A DNA stretch of 64,000 bases from an uncultured Oscillospiraceae bacterium. GTDB taxonomy: Bacteria > Bacillota > Clostridia > Oscillospirales > Ruminococcaceae. Each line of letters starts with the position of its first letter. Positions within the stretch are counted from its first letter, which is position 1. Below, piece by piece: positions 34,447 through 42,833 of this stretch. Below the pieces are notes generated by a model that was given only the letters and a program-made list of their open reading frames with translations, made no database searches and was not told the origin of the DNA. Both the position numbers and the translations under genes were made by a program. The DNA is taken from positions 62,001 through 126,000 of the forward strand of contig CAJUSD010000004.1 of assembly GCA_910589145.1 (NCBI GenBank). The letters are read 5' to 3'.

Positions 34447-35763
34447 TCATTTAGACGAAATTTCCCGCAGGAAGCCTTTTGCCAAACGGTTTGTAAGAAC
34501 CAGGTTCCGTTTGGCAGGGCAGACATAAGAACAGCATCCACATTCCATACACCGTCCCACATATAGCGCCTTCAATTTTTCCACATCTCTGGCTTTATAT
34601 GCCCTGTCAATGGCTGCTGGCATTAACTGGAAAGGACATGCCCTCACACAGCGCCCGCACCGGATACAGGCTGATTCTGGTATCGCCTTTGTTTCCGCTT
34701 CTCCAAAGCAGAGGACGGCGTTATTGTTTTTGATTAGCGGATAGTTTTCATCAAATATTGTAATCCCCATCATAGGGCCGCCCATAAGCATTTTTTTCGG
34801 TTCCTGCTTGTATCCCCCGCAGAACTGGATAATATCTGCAAACCGCGTCCCTAATGGTACCCGGATATTTTTAGGAGCCGCTACTGCCGAACCATCTACC
34901 GTAATGCGTTTAGAAATCAGCGGCATGCCTGTCCGCATATACTGTGCAAGAAATGCAATAGAAGTTCCATTCATTACAATTACGCCTACATCAGCAGGGA
35001 TCATGCCATCTCCAACTACCCGCCCGGTTGTTTCGTAAATTAAAACTTTCTCTGCACCCTTGGGGTACTGGGAGTGCATGGGGAACACCTTTATATAAGG
35101 CTTTCCCTGTGCTAAAACCTGAAGCCTCTGGATTGCTTTGGGCTTGTTGTCCTCTACACCTATGTATACATTTTGGATTTTCCCGACATATTTCCGAACC
35201 AGATCGATTCCGTCAATAATATCTGTACCGTCTTCCATTACATTCCGGTAATCTGAGGTGATATATGGCTCACATTCTGCAATATTGATTACCAAAGTAT
35301 CAACTTTTTCCGGCTCGCGCAGGGACAATTTGATATGGGTTGGAAATCCTGCCCCGCCTAATCCCACCAGGCCGGACGCACGAACAGCTTTCAGAAAACT
35401 GGCGGTATCTGTTACTTCAGGGGGTGCTATGGTTTCCAAAAGTTCCTGTTTGTGATCTGCTTCAATGACAATCGCCTGGGTTCGCGCACCCTGAGGATTA
35501 ATAAAATCCTCTAATGCCACAACTTTTCCCGATATGCTGGAATAAATCGGAGAGGAGAAGGGCTTTTCACAATCTGCTACCAGTTGGCCAACCTTGACGA
35601 GTTCTCCTGCCTTGACAACTGGTGTACAGGGAACACCCATATGCTGCACACAGGGCAGGCATACCCGGTCGGGTTCTGGCATTGTTTCCGTCACATAATC
35701 CTCTGTATTTTTATAGTGATGTACTGCAACGCCTTTCAACGACCTGATTACATCTTTTGACAC
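34447..35763 (-). CDS. rnfC: Rnf complex subunit C, NADH/FMN and Fe-S subunit
   Basis: The 438-residue subunit that reduces NAD+. The barrel-sandwich N-terminus is VGQLVADCEKPFSSPIYSSISG. The FMN/NADH-binding core has GLVGLGGAGFPTHIKL and NIAECEPYITSDYR. Two C-terminal 4Fe-4S sites are CIRCGRCVRACPFQLMP and CMECGCCSYVCPAKRN. It is the first gene of the rnf operon, starting at GTG 35763 with a strong AGGAGG. Confidence 0.95.
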   Translation of the reverse strand: MSKDVIRSLKGVAVHHYKNTEDYVTETMPEPDRVCLPCVQHMGVPCTPVVKAGELVKVGQLVADCEKPFSSPIYSSISGKVVALEDFINPQGARTQAIVIEADHKQELLETIAPPEVTDTASFLKAVRASGLVGLGGAGFPTHIKLSLREPEKVDTLVINIAECEPYITSDYRNVMEDGTDIIDGIDLVRKYVGKIQNVYIGVEDNKPKAIQRLQVLAQGKPYIKVFPMHSQYPKGAEKVLIYETTGRVVGDGMIPADVGVIVMNGTSIAFLAQYMRTGMPLISKRITVDGSAVAAPKNIRVPLGTRFADIIQFCGGYKQEPKKMLMGGPMMGITIFDENYPLIKNNNAVLCFGEAETKAIPESACIRCGRCVRACPFQLMPAAIDRAYKARDVEKLKALYVGRCMECGCCSYVCPAKRNLVLTNRLAKGFLREISSK

Positions 35764-35885
35764 GTTTCTGTTCCTCCTATCTTATGCCGTCCATTAAATG
35801 TGGATTCAGGCAAAAAATCATATATCCAGCCTTTAAATAGGCAAAGAAAACAATGTCCTGCAAAATAAATTGAGTATCATAAAGC

Positions 35886-36080
35886 CAATTTGCGGGCACA
35901 GCCTTTGGTGAGAACTGCCTATGGCAGATTAAAAAGGTTTCGGATCCAAAGGATATACAGCAAAACTGTACTCCTGAAAACCCACTGAATGCTGGTTCAG
36001 CTTTGCTGAACACAGACCGTCAGGAATTTGACGCACTTGAAGGATTCCTTTTCAGTCGGATGATGTCCCTAAAACAGAAA
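35886..36080 (+). repeat. Interspersed intergenic element, copy G
   Basis: The head AATTTGCGGGCACAGCC...GGCAGATTAAAAAGGTTTCGG and the tail GATGTCCCTAAAAC match the family. It includes the GTTCAGC-TTT-GCTGAAC palindrome (35995-36011). It lies between the Gx transporter gene and rnfC, both on the minus strand, and is one of the copies with the tail end toward the preceding stop codon. Nothing else was recognised in 35764-36114 except the rnfC ribosome binding site. Confidence 0.75.
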
Positions 36081-36114
36081 AGAAGAAAATTAAGATAACA
36101 GCATAAAACTTAAG

Positions 36115-36672
36115 TTAAATATGTTCTTCCTGGTATTTGGGGGCAAGGGGGATTTTTTCCAGAGCCGGGGAAACTACCTGTAACACAATTCCAGTCGCAA
36201 ATCCCATTGCAGCCCCCGCAGCAATCATAACAGGGAGATAGTACCATAAAAAACCGCCTGTTCCCAATACGGCAACAGCAGCAGAAAGCTGACCTATATT
36301 ATGGCTTACAGCTCCGAAAACGCTGATTAACTTATAATTTTTCTTTCCTGACAAAAGGCGTGAAACCAAAACCATCACTGCAACAGACAGCAGGCTTCCC
36401 GTTAAGCTGAGGGCAAATGCAGCCCATCCCCTTCCAAAAAAGACAAAGGCAGATTTCAGCAGGGATACGACAAAAGCATCTTTTACACCGCAGCAAAAGA
36501 GGGTAAACATAACAACCACATTCGCAAGCCCAAGTTTAATTCCGGGGGGCAGGCCGGGAACAGGAGGAAGGAGCCATTCTAAAAATGAAAGGGCAGCGGA
36601 AAGGGCTGTCAGAATTCCAATATGTGCAATAAAACGGGCAGGGCTTTCTTTATGTGTACCAGGCAACAACAT
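36115..36672 (-). CDS. Gx transporter / heptaprenyl-diphosphate synthase component I-like membrane protein
   Basis: A 185-residue membrane protein with about five helices and the Gx-family pattern: FLEWLLPPVPGLPPGIKLGLANVV near residue 35, then VKDAFVVSLLKSAFVFFGRG and GAVSHNIGQLSAA. Such proteins resemble ECF-type S components and are regularly encoded beside apbE and rnf in Clostridia, suggesting a role in flavin or precursor supply for flavinylation. It follows apbE by 26 bases on the same strand, so the two form an operon. Function is inferred only from context. Confidence 0.78.
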   Translation of the reverse strand: MLLPGTHKESPARFIAHIGILTALSAALSFLEWLLPPVPGLPPGIKLGLANVVVMFTLFCCGVKDAFVVSLLKSAFVFFGRGWAAFALSLTGSLLSVAVMVLVSRLLSGKKNYKLISVFGAVSHNIGQLSAAVAVLGTGGFLWYYLPVMIAAGAAMGFATGIVLQVVSPALEKIPLAPKYQEEHI

Positions 36673-36698
36673 CTCCTCCTATCAATCGGGAAAAGGCT

Positions 36699-37766
36699 TT
36701 ATTCTGCCAAACGGTATCCAGAGGATTCCAAAAGCTGAAACTGAAATTTTTCTTCAATATCCCCATACAGCCAGACCTGTCGGTCAGAATCAACCAGAAC
36801 AGCATGACAAGGAACGTTTTCCAGAAAGGCAAGCGCTTTTTCACGGCCCATTAAAAACAGTGCCGTTGAAAGCGCATCTGCTAGTGCGCCGTCTTCTGAA
36901 ATGACAGAGGCGCTGAGCAGATCCGTTTGGGCGGGCCATCCGGTACGCGGGTCTAGAATATGGCAGTACCGAACGCCGTTTTGCTCAAAGTACCGTTCAT
37001 ATCCTCCGGCAGTGGCCATTGTCTGTCCTTCCAGGGAGAATGTAGCGATTGCGGAAGCCTCTCCGCCGTTCAAAGGGTTCTGTAATCCAAAACGCATTTC
37101 CTTGCTGTCCGGTAAAACCATCATATTACCGCCTAAGGACAAATAACCCTTAACAATTCCATTTTTTTGGCAAACTTCTCTGAGCAGGTCGCAGGCGCAG
37201 CCTTTTGCAACAGCTCCTAAATCTATTCGCTGGCCTTCCCGCTGTAAATAAACTTCCTGTTTATCTTGTTCTAAAAATATTCCCTCTCCTACAAGGGATA
37301 AAGCGGTTTCTATTTCTTCCTGCGGAGGAACAGAGGGGGAGTCCCCCATAATATTCCACAGTGCTGTTAATGGACCGATTGTAACATCAAAAAGTCCGCT
37401 GGTCTGTTCCCTTAATTCCAGAGATCGAAGCAATAATTGAAAGGTTTCCGGTGAGACTGGCACCGCTTTTTTTCCTGCCATTTGGTTGACCTGCAAAATC
37501 TCCCCTTTCCCTGACCCATAGGTTTCCGAACAGGTAAATTTTCCTTCCAATTCCAATAGAAGGCTTTCACATTCTTCCAGGGCTTTTTGGGCATTTTCCC
37601 CATAGAAACAATATTGGATGACTGTATCCATTGCAAAATCCACTTTCGTAACTGGAACAGACTCCAGGCTTGCTTTCCTATGCTCCCACATCAGGCTGGA
37701 AAAAAATACTATCAGGATAATTACAAGCGGCCAGTATTTTCCCCAAGATAATTTCTTTTGTTTCAA
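36699..37766 (-). CDS. apbE: FAD:protein FMN transferase
   Basis: ApbE attaches FMN covalently to threonine in target proteins on the outer face of the membrane. It has an N-terminal membrane helix (WPLVIILIVFFSSLM), then the family signature: VTKVDFAMDTVIQYCFYG, LFDVTIGPLTALWN, IDLGAVAKGCACDLL with the FAD and Mg site, GYLSLGGNMMVL, and YCHILDPRTGWPAQTDLLSASVI. The TTG start with AAGGAG 8 bases before it gives 355 residues, normal for Gram-positive members. RnfG and RnfD, encoded downstream, carry matching FMN-acceptor motifs. Confidence 0.95.
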   Translation of the reverse strand: MKQKKLSWGKYWPLVIILIVFFSSLMWEHRKASLESVPVTKVDFAMDTVIQYCFYGENAQKALEECESLLLELEGKFTCSETYGSGKGEILQVNQMAGKKAVPVSPETFQLLLRSLELREQTSGLFDVTIGPLTALWNIMGDSPSVPPQEEIETALSLVGEGIFLEQDKQEVYLQREGQRIDLGAVAKGCACDLLREVCQKNGIVKGYLSLGGNMMVLPDSKEMRFGLQNPLNGGEASAIATFSLEGQTMATAGGYERYFEQNGVRYCHILDPRTGWPAQTDLLSASVISEDGALADALSTALFLMGREKALAFLENVPCHAVLVDSDRQVWLYGDIEEKFQFQLLESSGYRLAE

Positions 37767-38000
37767 TGAGCTGTCTCCTTTTTCAATTTTAACAACACAC
37801 CCTTATTATTGTATACGCTTTTTAGGAAATCTGCAATATCCTTTCGGCATTTTTCCGGGCTGCTTTTTAGGTTTCTTCTGCTAAATATAAAAAATGGCTT
37901 TTTATTTGAGCTTTTTCTGGTTTGATAAATAACAAACAGTATATTTATTTTGTCAAACTTTTCATACAATAGTTTGATGGTTATATTAGTAGAAAATAGC

Positions 38001-38031
38001 AAACGGCTTAAAACCATTGTTTAAGCCGTTT
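38001..38031 (-). terminator. Possible terminator downstream of the FemX-like operon
   Basis: Arms AAACGGCTTAAA (38001-38012) and TTTAAGCCGTTT (38020-38031) are perfect. On the minus strand the next bases are only moderately U-rich, so it may be a weak terminator or an upstream structure of apbE. Confidence 0.45.
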
Positions 38032-38118
38032 AGACAATCTGTTATTATTTTTCACTCAAATGTTGACGGGATTGTTAGGGTTTTGCTTTTTTCGTTTGTA
38101 TGAAGCTTTCTTTAAACA

Positions 38119-38204
38119 AAGGAGTTTCGCGCCTGCGGGCGCGACCAGAGGGACTTTTTAGGAAAGTCCCTCTGGACTCTTCAAACCTTTTTCATTTACC
38201 CTTT
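38119..38204 (-). repeat. Interspersed intergenic element, copy H (short)
   Basis: The CGCGCC-TGCG-GGCGCG hairpin (38128-38143) is followed by a perfect CCAGAGGGACTTT/AAAGTCCCTCTGG hairpin (38145-38175) and the AAACCTTTTTCATTTACC head, which abuts the 3' end of the FemX-like gene. The long middle and tail of the full element are missing. Apart from this and the hairpin at 38001, nothing was recognised in 37767-38214. Confidence 0.75.
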
Positions 38205-38214
38205 AGGGCTGATC

Positions 38215-39285
38215 TTAGAGCCTATCCCCATTAGAAAACTTTTTCTTAATAGCACCAAGTTTTTCCTTGGCTTTTTGCGCACTCTGGACCAGTGTATATG
38301 CTGTTGGATTAATAATGTAGTTAAACTCCCCGGCATATTCCACCAATTCGCCATTTTTAAAACTTTTTTTAAATAGATAAACACCATAAAGATGTTCGTC
38401 CTCTGCCGGGTCAATGGTAACCCCCTGAAAATCATAGATCTGGCAATGGTTCAAAAAAGCCCATTGGATCATTTCCCACTGCATCAGATAATTGGCGTTA
38501 AGTTCTCGATGCTGGTTAGAGGTAGCGCCATAAACATGGCAGGTTTTTCCGGCATATTGTACCGTAATGGCTCCAGTAATGGGTTCATTTTGGAAATAAG
38601 TGAGATACAGCCGTATATTATCCCCATAAGCGGTCAGGAAACGTTCCAGATATTCCTTAGGCCGAATAGAAAAGCTGTCCCTTGCACCGGTATCCTGATA
38701 AATCCGGTAAAAATCATCCAGTCCATCCTGAATACTGCAAACGCGGCACTCCACGCCGTTTTTCAAAGCATATCGGACACAATACCGGGATTTTCTTCCA
38801 ATCGTCATAAACAAGTCGTCCGCAGTACCGGACTGCGGCAGCCGAATCAGATAGTTGTGGCGTGTTTGAATGGTTTCATGATGTTTGGCGTTGGGCTGGA
38901 AAGAAAAGCCCAAATCTTTCAAAAGGGAAATGGTATTCAAATCGTCAGCCATAATGCAGGGATCCCACTTTAAAATATACCCGGAATACTGTTTTGCCAC
39001 TTCCAAAGCGCCCTCTAAAATATCTTTTAAAGCCTCTTTGTCATTGTAGTCGCAGACTGGGCCTCTGGGACAGTAAAGCATGGAAGCGCCTACCACTGGC
39101 ATTTTCATAATCAATATTAGAGCCCCGCCTATTATTTTTCCCCACTTGTTCCGCGACACTACTATTTCATACTGCCAGTTGTTTTTTACTTTTGTCCAGT
39201 TCACGGATTGGGTAAATCCGCCGTTGGGATGGGTTTGAACAAATTCCTCATATTCGGGATATTGTTCCTTTTTTAAAATTTCCAT
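38215..39285 (-). CDS. FemABX-family aminoacyltransferase (second of a tandem pair)
   Basis: A 356-residue member of the FemX/MurM group, which adds amino acids from aminoacyl-tRNA to the lipid II stem peptide. Typical segments are FTQSVNWTKVKNNWQYEIV near the start, SMLYCPRGPVCDYND, ILKWDPCIMADD, YCVRYALKNGVECR and VYGATSNQHRELNANYLMQWEMIQWAF, ending in GVYLFKKSFKNGELVEYAGEFNYI. It follows a paralogue by 3 bases. The two probably add successive residues of the interpeptide bridge, and the sortase genes upstream suggest a link with protein anchoring. The amino acid used is unknown. Confidence 0.9.
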   Translation of the reverse strand: MEILKKEQYPEYEEFVQTHPNGGFTQSVNWTKVKNNWQYEIVVSRNKWGKIIGGALILIMKMPVVGASMLYCPRGPVCDYNDKEALKDILEGALEVAKQYSGYILKWDPCIMADDLNTISLLKDLGFSFQPNAKHHETIQTRHNYLIRLPQSGTADDLFMTIGRKSRYCVRYALKNGVECRVCSIQDGLDDFYRIYQDTGARDSFSIRPKEYLERFLTAYGDNIRLYLTYFQNEPITGAITVQYAGKTCHVYGATSNQHRELNANYLMQWEMIQWAFLNHCQIYDFQGVTIDPAEDEHLYGVYLFKKSFKNGELVEYAGEFNYIINPTAYTLVQSAQKAKEKLGAIKKKFSNGDRL

Positions 39286-39288
39286 GGC

Positions 39289-40434
39289 TTATTTTCCCTC
39301 CTGTTCCTGTTGGCTTTTCCCATTTTCTTTATCTGTTGGAGAATTGGCTGTAGAACGGCTTTCTTCCCGTTTTTGGTGCAGTTTACGACGGAAATCGTAA
39401 TAACGCCGCCGCACTTCCTGGGCTGTTGTAAACAGTCGGTGCATGGATGGCCGGAAAATATAATCAAATTCCCCTGCATACCCTACTGCGCGCCCGTTAA
39501 ATCCCTTTTTGAAACGGTACACCCCATACATAGGACTGCCAGGGTCGCAGTTGACTGGTATGCCCAGAAAATCATAAATATAACAGTTGCCTTCCAACGC
39601 CCAGTTAATCATCTCCCACTGCATCAGATAGTTGGGCATAACGTTGCGGTATTTGCTGTCCGACGCGCCGAAAATATAGTTGGTTTTCCCCGCATACCGG
39701 CAGCACATAGCCCCCGATAAGGGAGTGCCCTCATAATAACAGAGATAGAGACGCATATCCTCTCCAAACGCATCCAGCATTTTGGCATAATATTCCTTGG
39801 AACGATCAGTAAAATTATCCCGCTCTGCCGTAATGCGGGACAGCATAACAAAGTCATCCAACCCCTCTTTGCCGCATATCCGGCATTCTACCTGATGGCG
39901 TTTCGCCACACGGATGTTGTACCTTGTTTTCTGGCTGAAGGATGCAATTACTTCGTCCGGCGTTTTGCCCTGGATATCAGGCAGGATATAATTGAAACGC
40001 CTCTGTACTGTTTCGCTTTCAGAGCAGCCCTCTTTGATTTGATAGCCCAGGGCGCGAAACATATCAATTACTGAACGGTCGGTTTCTTCTACCATGGGAT
40101 CGCATTTATAAAAAAATGCTTTGTGTTTTTTGGCAAGTTCTTTAATACCAAATAAAATTTCCTCCATCTGCCCCTTGTTTAGATAATCGCAGACCGGACC
40201 GCGGGGGGAATATAACATGGTATACCCCAGGGGCAGCTTTTTGATTAAAACCAGCGTCCCTGCACAGACTGCCCCGCTGCTGTCACGTACGACAATGATT
40301 TCATGTCCCCAGTTTTCTTTTACTTTGGTCCAGTTGACGGACTGCATAAAACTGCCGTAACGGTGGGATTTGGCAAAAGCTTCATATTCCCCTGCATTTT
40401 GCAGGGAGAGGATTTCATGCGAAAGCTGCCCCAT
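39289..40434 (-). CDS. FemABX-family aminoacyltransferase (first of a tandem pair)
   Basis: A 381-residue paralogue of the downstream gene with the same motif order: FMQSVNWTKVKENWGHEIIV, TMLYSPRGPVCDYLNKG, YKCDPMVEETDRS, TRYNIRVAKRHQVECR, IFGASDSKYRNVMPNYLMQWEMINWA and GVYRFKKGFNGRAVGYAGEFDYI. It has an extra charged C-terminal tail (KREESRSTANSPTDKENG). It is the first gene of a two-gene operon and starts with MGQLSHEIL. Cytoplasmic, acting on lipid II precursors. Confidence 0.9.
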   Translation of the reverse strand: MGQLSHEILSLQNAGEYEAFAKSHRYGSFMQSVNWTKVKENWGHEIIVVRDSSGAVCAGTLVLIKKLPLGYTMLYSPRGPVCDYLNKGQMEEILFGIKELAKKHKAFFYKCDPMVEETDRSVIDMFRALGYQIKEGCSESETVQRRFNYILPDIQGKTPDEVIASFSQKTRYNIRVAKRHQVECRICGKEGLDDFVMLSRITAERDNFTDRSKEYYAKMLDAFGEDMRLYLCYYEGTPLSGAMCCRYAGKTNYIFGASDSKYRNVMPNYLMQWEMINWALEGNCYIYDFLGIPVNCDPGSPMYGVYRFKKGFNGRAVGYAGEFDYIFRPSMHRLFTTAQEVRRRYYDFRRKLHQKREESRSTANSPTDKENGKSQQEQEGK

Positions 40435-40525
40435 TGATTTACATTCCTTTCCGTTTTAACGTTATACCTTGATAATATTGGATGATTTTATTTTTATCAA
40501 ACATGAAACAGAGGCGAAAAACAGA

Positions 40526-40554
40526 CCTCCCCAGCAAAAAGACCGCTGGGGAGG
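40526..40554 (-). terminator. Terminator after the sortase-like gene cluster
   Basis: Arms CCTCCCCAGC (40526-40535) and GCTGGGGAGG (40545-40554) are perfect; minus-strand transcripts then run into TCTGTTTTTC. Confidence 0.8.
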
Positions 40555-40561
40555 GATAAGT

Positions 40562-41641
40562 TTACTTTGATTTCTTTTCTCTTAAAACTGGTTCTACTGG
40601 AGAAGGATTTTTCTCTATTTTACAGGTTTCATTGTATGTACTATCCTTTGGAAGAAGACGCCCTGTCACAACAAAGCGGATTTGTTCATTGTCATATACA
40701 TCTTCATAATAACCATATGGAGTAGTAGACAAAGTGATAAATTTATCTTCATCTGTAATAGTTATATCTGGATACAGCCAGATTGAATGGCTGACTGCCT
40801 GTTCCGCCATATGATAAGCATCCTCTTGGCTAATATTGCTTCTGTAATATTTATACTTTGGCTCATCTTCTATATAGCCAACAGAAAAAATTTCATATAT
40901 AAAGTTTTCTTTTTCATTTGAAAAAACAATGTAAGGGTGAGATTCTGTAAAATCTTGATCTAAAAAGTGGAATAATTGGGCAAATTCTAATCCGTCTGGA
41001 TAATCACTGACTATTTCATTAAGAAACTTACGTCTTTCTTCTTTATCCTCTTCACTGGAAGCTTGAGCTATTTCTTCTGATACTTTTTCAAATACAGTTG
41101 GATCTAACACTCCTATATTATATCCCATAACAGCCAAATTAAAACTCAAATTTTCTCTTGAGTCATATACAGGCTGAGAATATAGGTACGGGCTTCCTGC
41201 CGCAAACTTTCCGATCTCTTTTTTCTCCCAGTTTAATACACTTAACTTTTTCTTGGTTTCTTCTTCTTTTCTGCCATAATAAAAGTCATAAAAATCCCAA
41301 AATTTTTCGTAATTTATAGTATAATCAAGCACAGGCGTATCTATCTTGGTATCAGGAATATACAAATAGCCGCCAACATCTTCATTAATATTTTTTGCAT
41401 CCACAACTTTCTGCGTATTGTCAACCTTAGAAATATCAAACTTCTCAGGTTCGGGTTCTGAACTGGAACTTGGAACAGAACTGCTGGAAGAAGAAATTGA
41501 TGAAGATGAACTGGATGAAACTGAAGAACTTAGTAAAACAGAAGATATTTCACTGGAACTGCTTGTTTCGCCGCTGGAACAGGCAGACAGTGAAAAGATA
41601 ACAGAAGCAGCCGCTAAAATGTTTAAAAATTTTTTTCTCAT
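40562..41641 (-). CDS. Catalytically dead class B sortase-like lipoprotein
   Basis: A 359-residue lipoprotein (lipobox SLSAC near residue 20) with a Ser-rich tether of about 40 residues and a class-B-type sortase fold: DVGGYLYIPDTKIDTPVLD, FWDFYDFYYGRK, SRENLSFNLAVMGYN and FITLSTTPYGYY, ending RFVVTGRLLP. Aligned to the two paralogues upstream, the catalytic His of GHN is Tyr (MGYNIG) and the catalytic Cys of LSTC is Thr (LSTTP). The Arg (IRFVVTG) is kept. It therefore cannot act as a normal transpeptidase and may be a regulator or substrate-binding decoy. It also has a charged 20-residue insertion near residue 190. Confidence 0.9.
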   Translation of the reverse strand: MRKKFLNILAAASVIFSLSACSSGETSSSSEISSVLLSSSVSSSSSSSISSSSSSVPSSSSEPEPEKFDISKVDNTQKVVDAKNINEDVGGYLYIPDTKIDTPVLDYTINYEKFWDFYDFYYGRKEEETKKKLSVLNWEKKEIGKFAAGSPYLYSQPVYDSRENLSFNLAVMGYNIGVLDPTVFEKVSEEIAQASSEEDKEERRKFLNEIVSDYPDGLEFAQLFHFLDQDFTESHPYIVFSNEKENFIYEIFSVGYIEDEPKYKYYRSNISQEDAYHMAEQAVSHSIWLYPDITITDEDKFITLSTTPYGYYEDVYDNEQIRFVVTGRLLPKDSTYNETCKIEKNPSPVEPVLREKKSK

Positions 41642-41707
41642 GTCACACTACCCCTTAGGGGGAGATTTTTAAAAACATCTCCCCCAAAATATAGAAACTT
41701 ATACAGT

Positions 41708-42691
41708 TTATGCTACATCCGCCGGCATTTTGGGAGATGGGTTTTTAGCAACATTTGCAGTTGCATCTCCTCTGGCGTTGGCAGGAAGCAGTTTCCCCAT
41801 AACCACATAACGGTGCTTGTCAGAGGCTTCCAAAGCCTGTGCGGGAGTCATACCTTCGGTAAACTCATAGGTGCAGGTGGAAAGGGTGATAAACTTGTCC
41901 CCTTCTTCCAGCTTCACATCTTTATAATTCATCTGCGAACGTTTGACAGCCTCTTTTGCAACAGTGAGAGCATCTTTTGCATCCAGATTGCTGGAGTAAT
42001 ATTTGGGATCTGTCTCTGCTTCTGTATAATAAGCGGCGAACACCTGGTAAATGTAATTTTCATTATTGGTAGAGAAGTAAATATAGGGATTCTTTTTGGC
42101 AAAATCCTCATCAAGATATTTGTAAAGCTGGGCAAACATCATTGCATCAGGGAGGTCTTCAAGGGGGGCGGCGTCATATCTTGTATTAGGGTCAAGCCGT
42201 CCAGGATTATGCCCGAAAATAACCAGGTTATGGGAAAGATCGTCCCTGGAATCATACTTTGCGTTGAAGTGCATATAAAAAGCGCCTGTAACGCCGCTGT
42301 TGACCTTCTCTTTTTTCCAGTTCCGGCGGTCGTTTACCGTATCATAGGTAGCCCAGAATTCATCAACTGTGCTGTAATTCTTGCCGCTGACAACCGGCTC
42401 GTCAACAGTGGTATTAGGAATGTATATATATCCGCCAACGTCCTTGTTGACTTTAATCGCATCCTGGACTTTGGAAACGTTGTCATATACCTTGATTTCC
42501 GGCTTGCTCATATCCTGGGAGGAGGACTTGCTGGAAGATTTAGAACTTCCCTTACTGCTGCTATCAGAGGTAGAAGCAGACGTTGAGCTGGAATCAGAGC
42601 TGGTTGAGGCGTCGCGGGAACATCCGGCTGCAAAGACCATCATTGCAGCCAGCAATATGGCTGCCGCTTTCTTGAAGTGGAATTTCTTCAT
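41708..42691 (-). CDS. Class B-type sortase, lipoprotein-anchored
   Basis: A 327-residue protein with a lipobox (FAAGC near residue 23), a Ser/Thr/Lys-rich tether and a sortase domain. All catalytic residues are present: His in NLVIFGHNPGRLDP, Cys in FITLSTCTYEF, Arg in HRYVVMGKLLP. DVGGYIYIPNTTVDEPVV is the N-terminal sortase signature. Most sortases are held by a membrane helix; lipid anchoring is unusual. ATG 42691 is selected by AAGGAG 10 bases upstream; the open frame beyond it is not coding. It is the middle of three tandem paralogues. No LPXTG- or NPQTN-type substrate was found in the window. Confidence 0.92.
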   Translation of the reverse strand: MKKFHFKKAAAILLAAMMVFAAGCSRDASTSSDSSSTSASTSDSSSKGSSKSSSKSSSQDMSKPEIKVYDNVSKVQDAIKVNKDVGGYIYIPNTTVDEPVVSGKNYSTVDEFWATYDTVNDRRNWKKEKVNSGVTGAFYMHFNAKYDSRDDLSHNLVIFGHNPGRLDPNTRYDAAPLEDLPDAMMFAQLYKYLDEDFAKKNPYIYFSTNNENYIYQVFAAYYTEAETDPKYYSSNLDAKDALTVAKEAVKRSQMNYKDVKLEEGDKFITLSTCTYEFTEGMTPAQALEASDKHRYVVMGKLLPANARGDATANVAKNPSPKMPADVA

Positions 42692-42833
42692 AATTTCAGG
42701 ACTCCTTTTTACTGTTAATCTTTTATTTTTACATGGAATAATGCTGGAAAAGACTGCCCGTGTATTAAAATATAGCATGAGAATTCATTGAGTGCAAGGG
42801 AATGTAACAGAATATTTAAAATTCTATCAAAAA

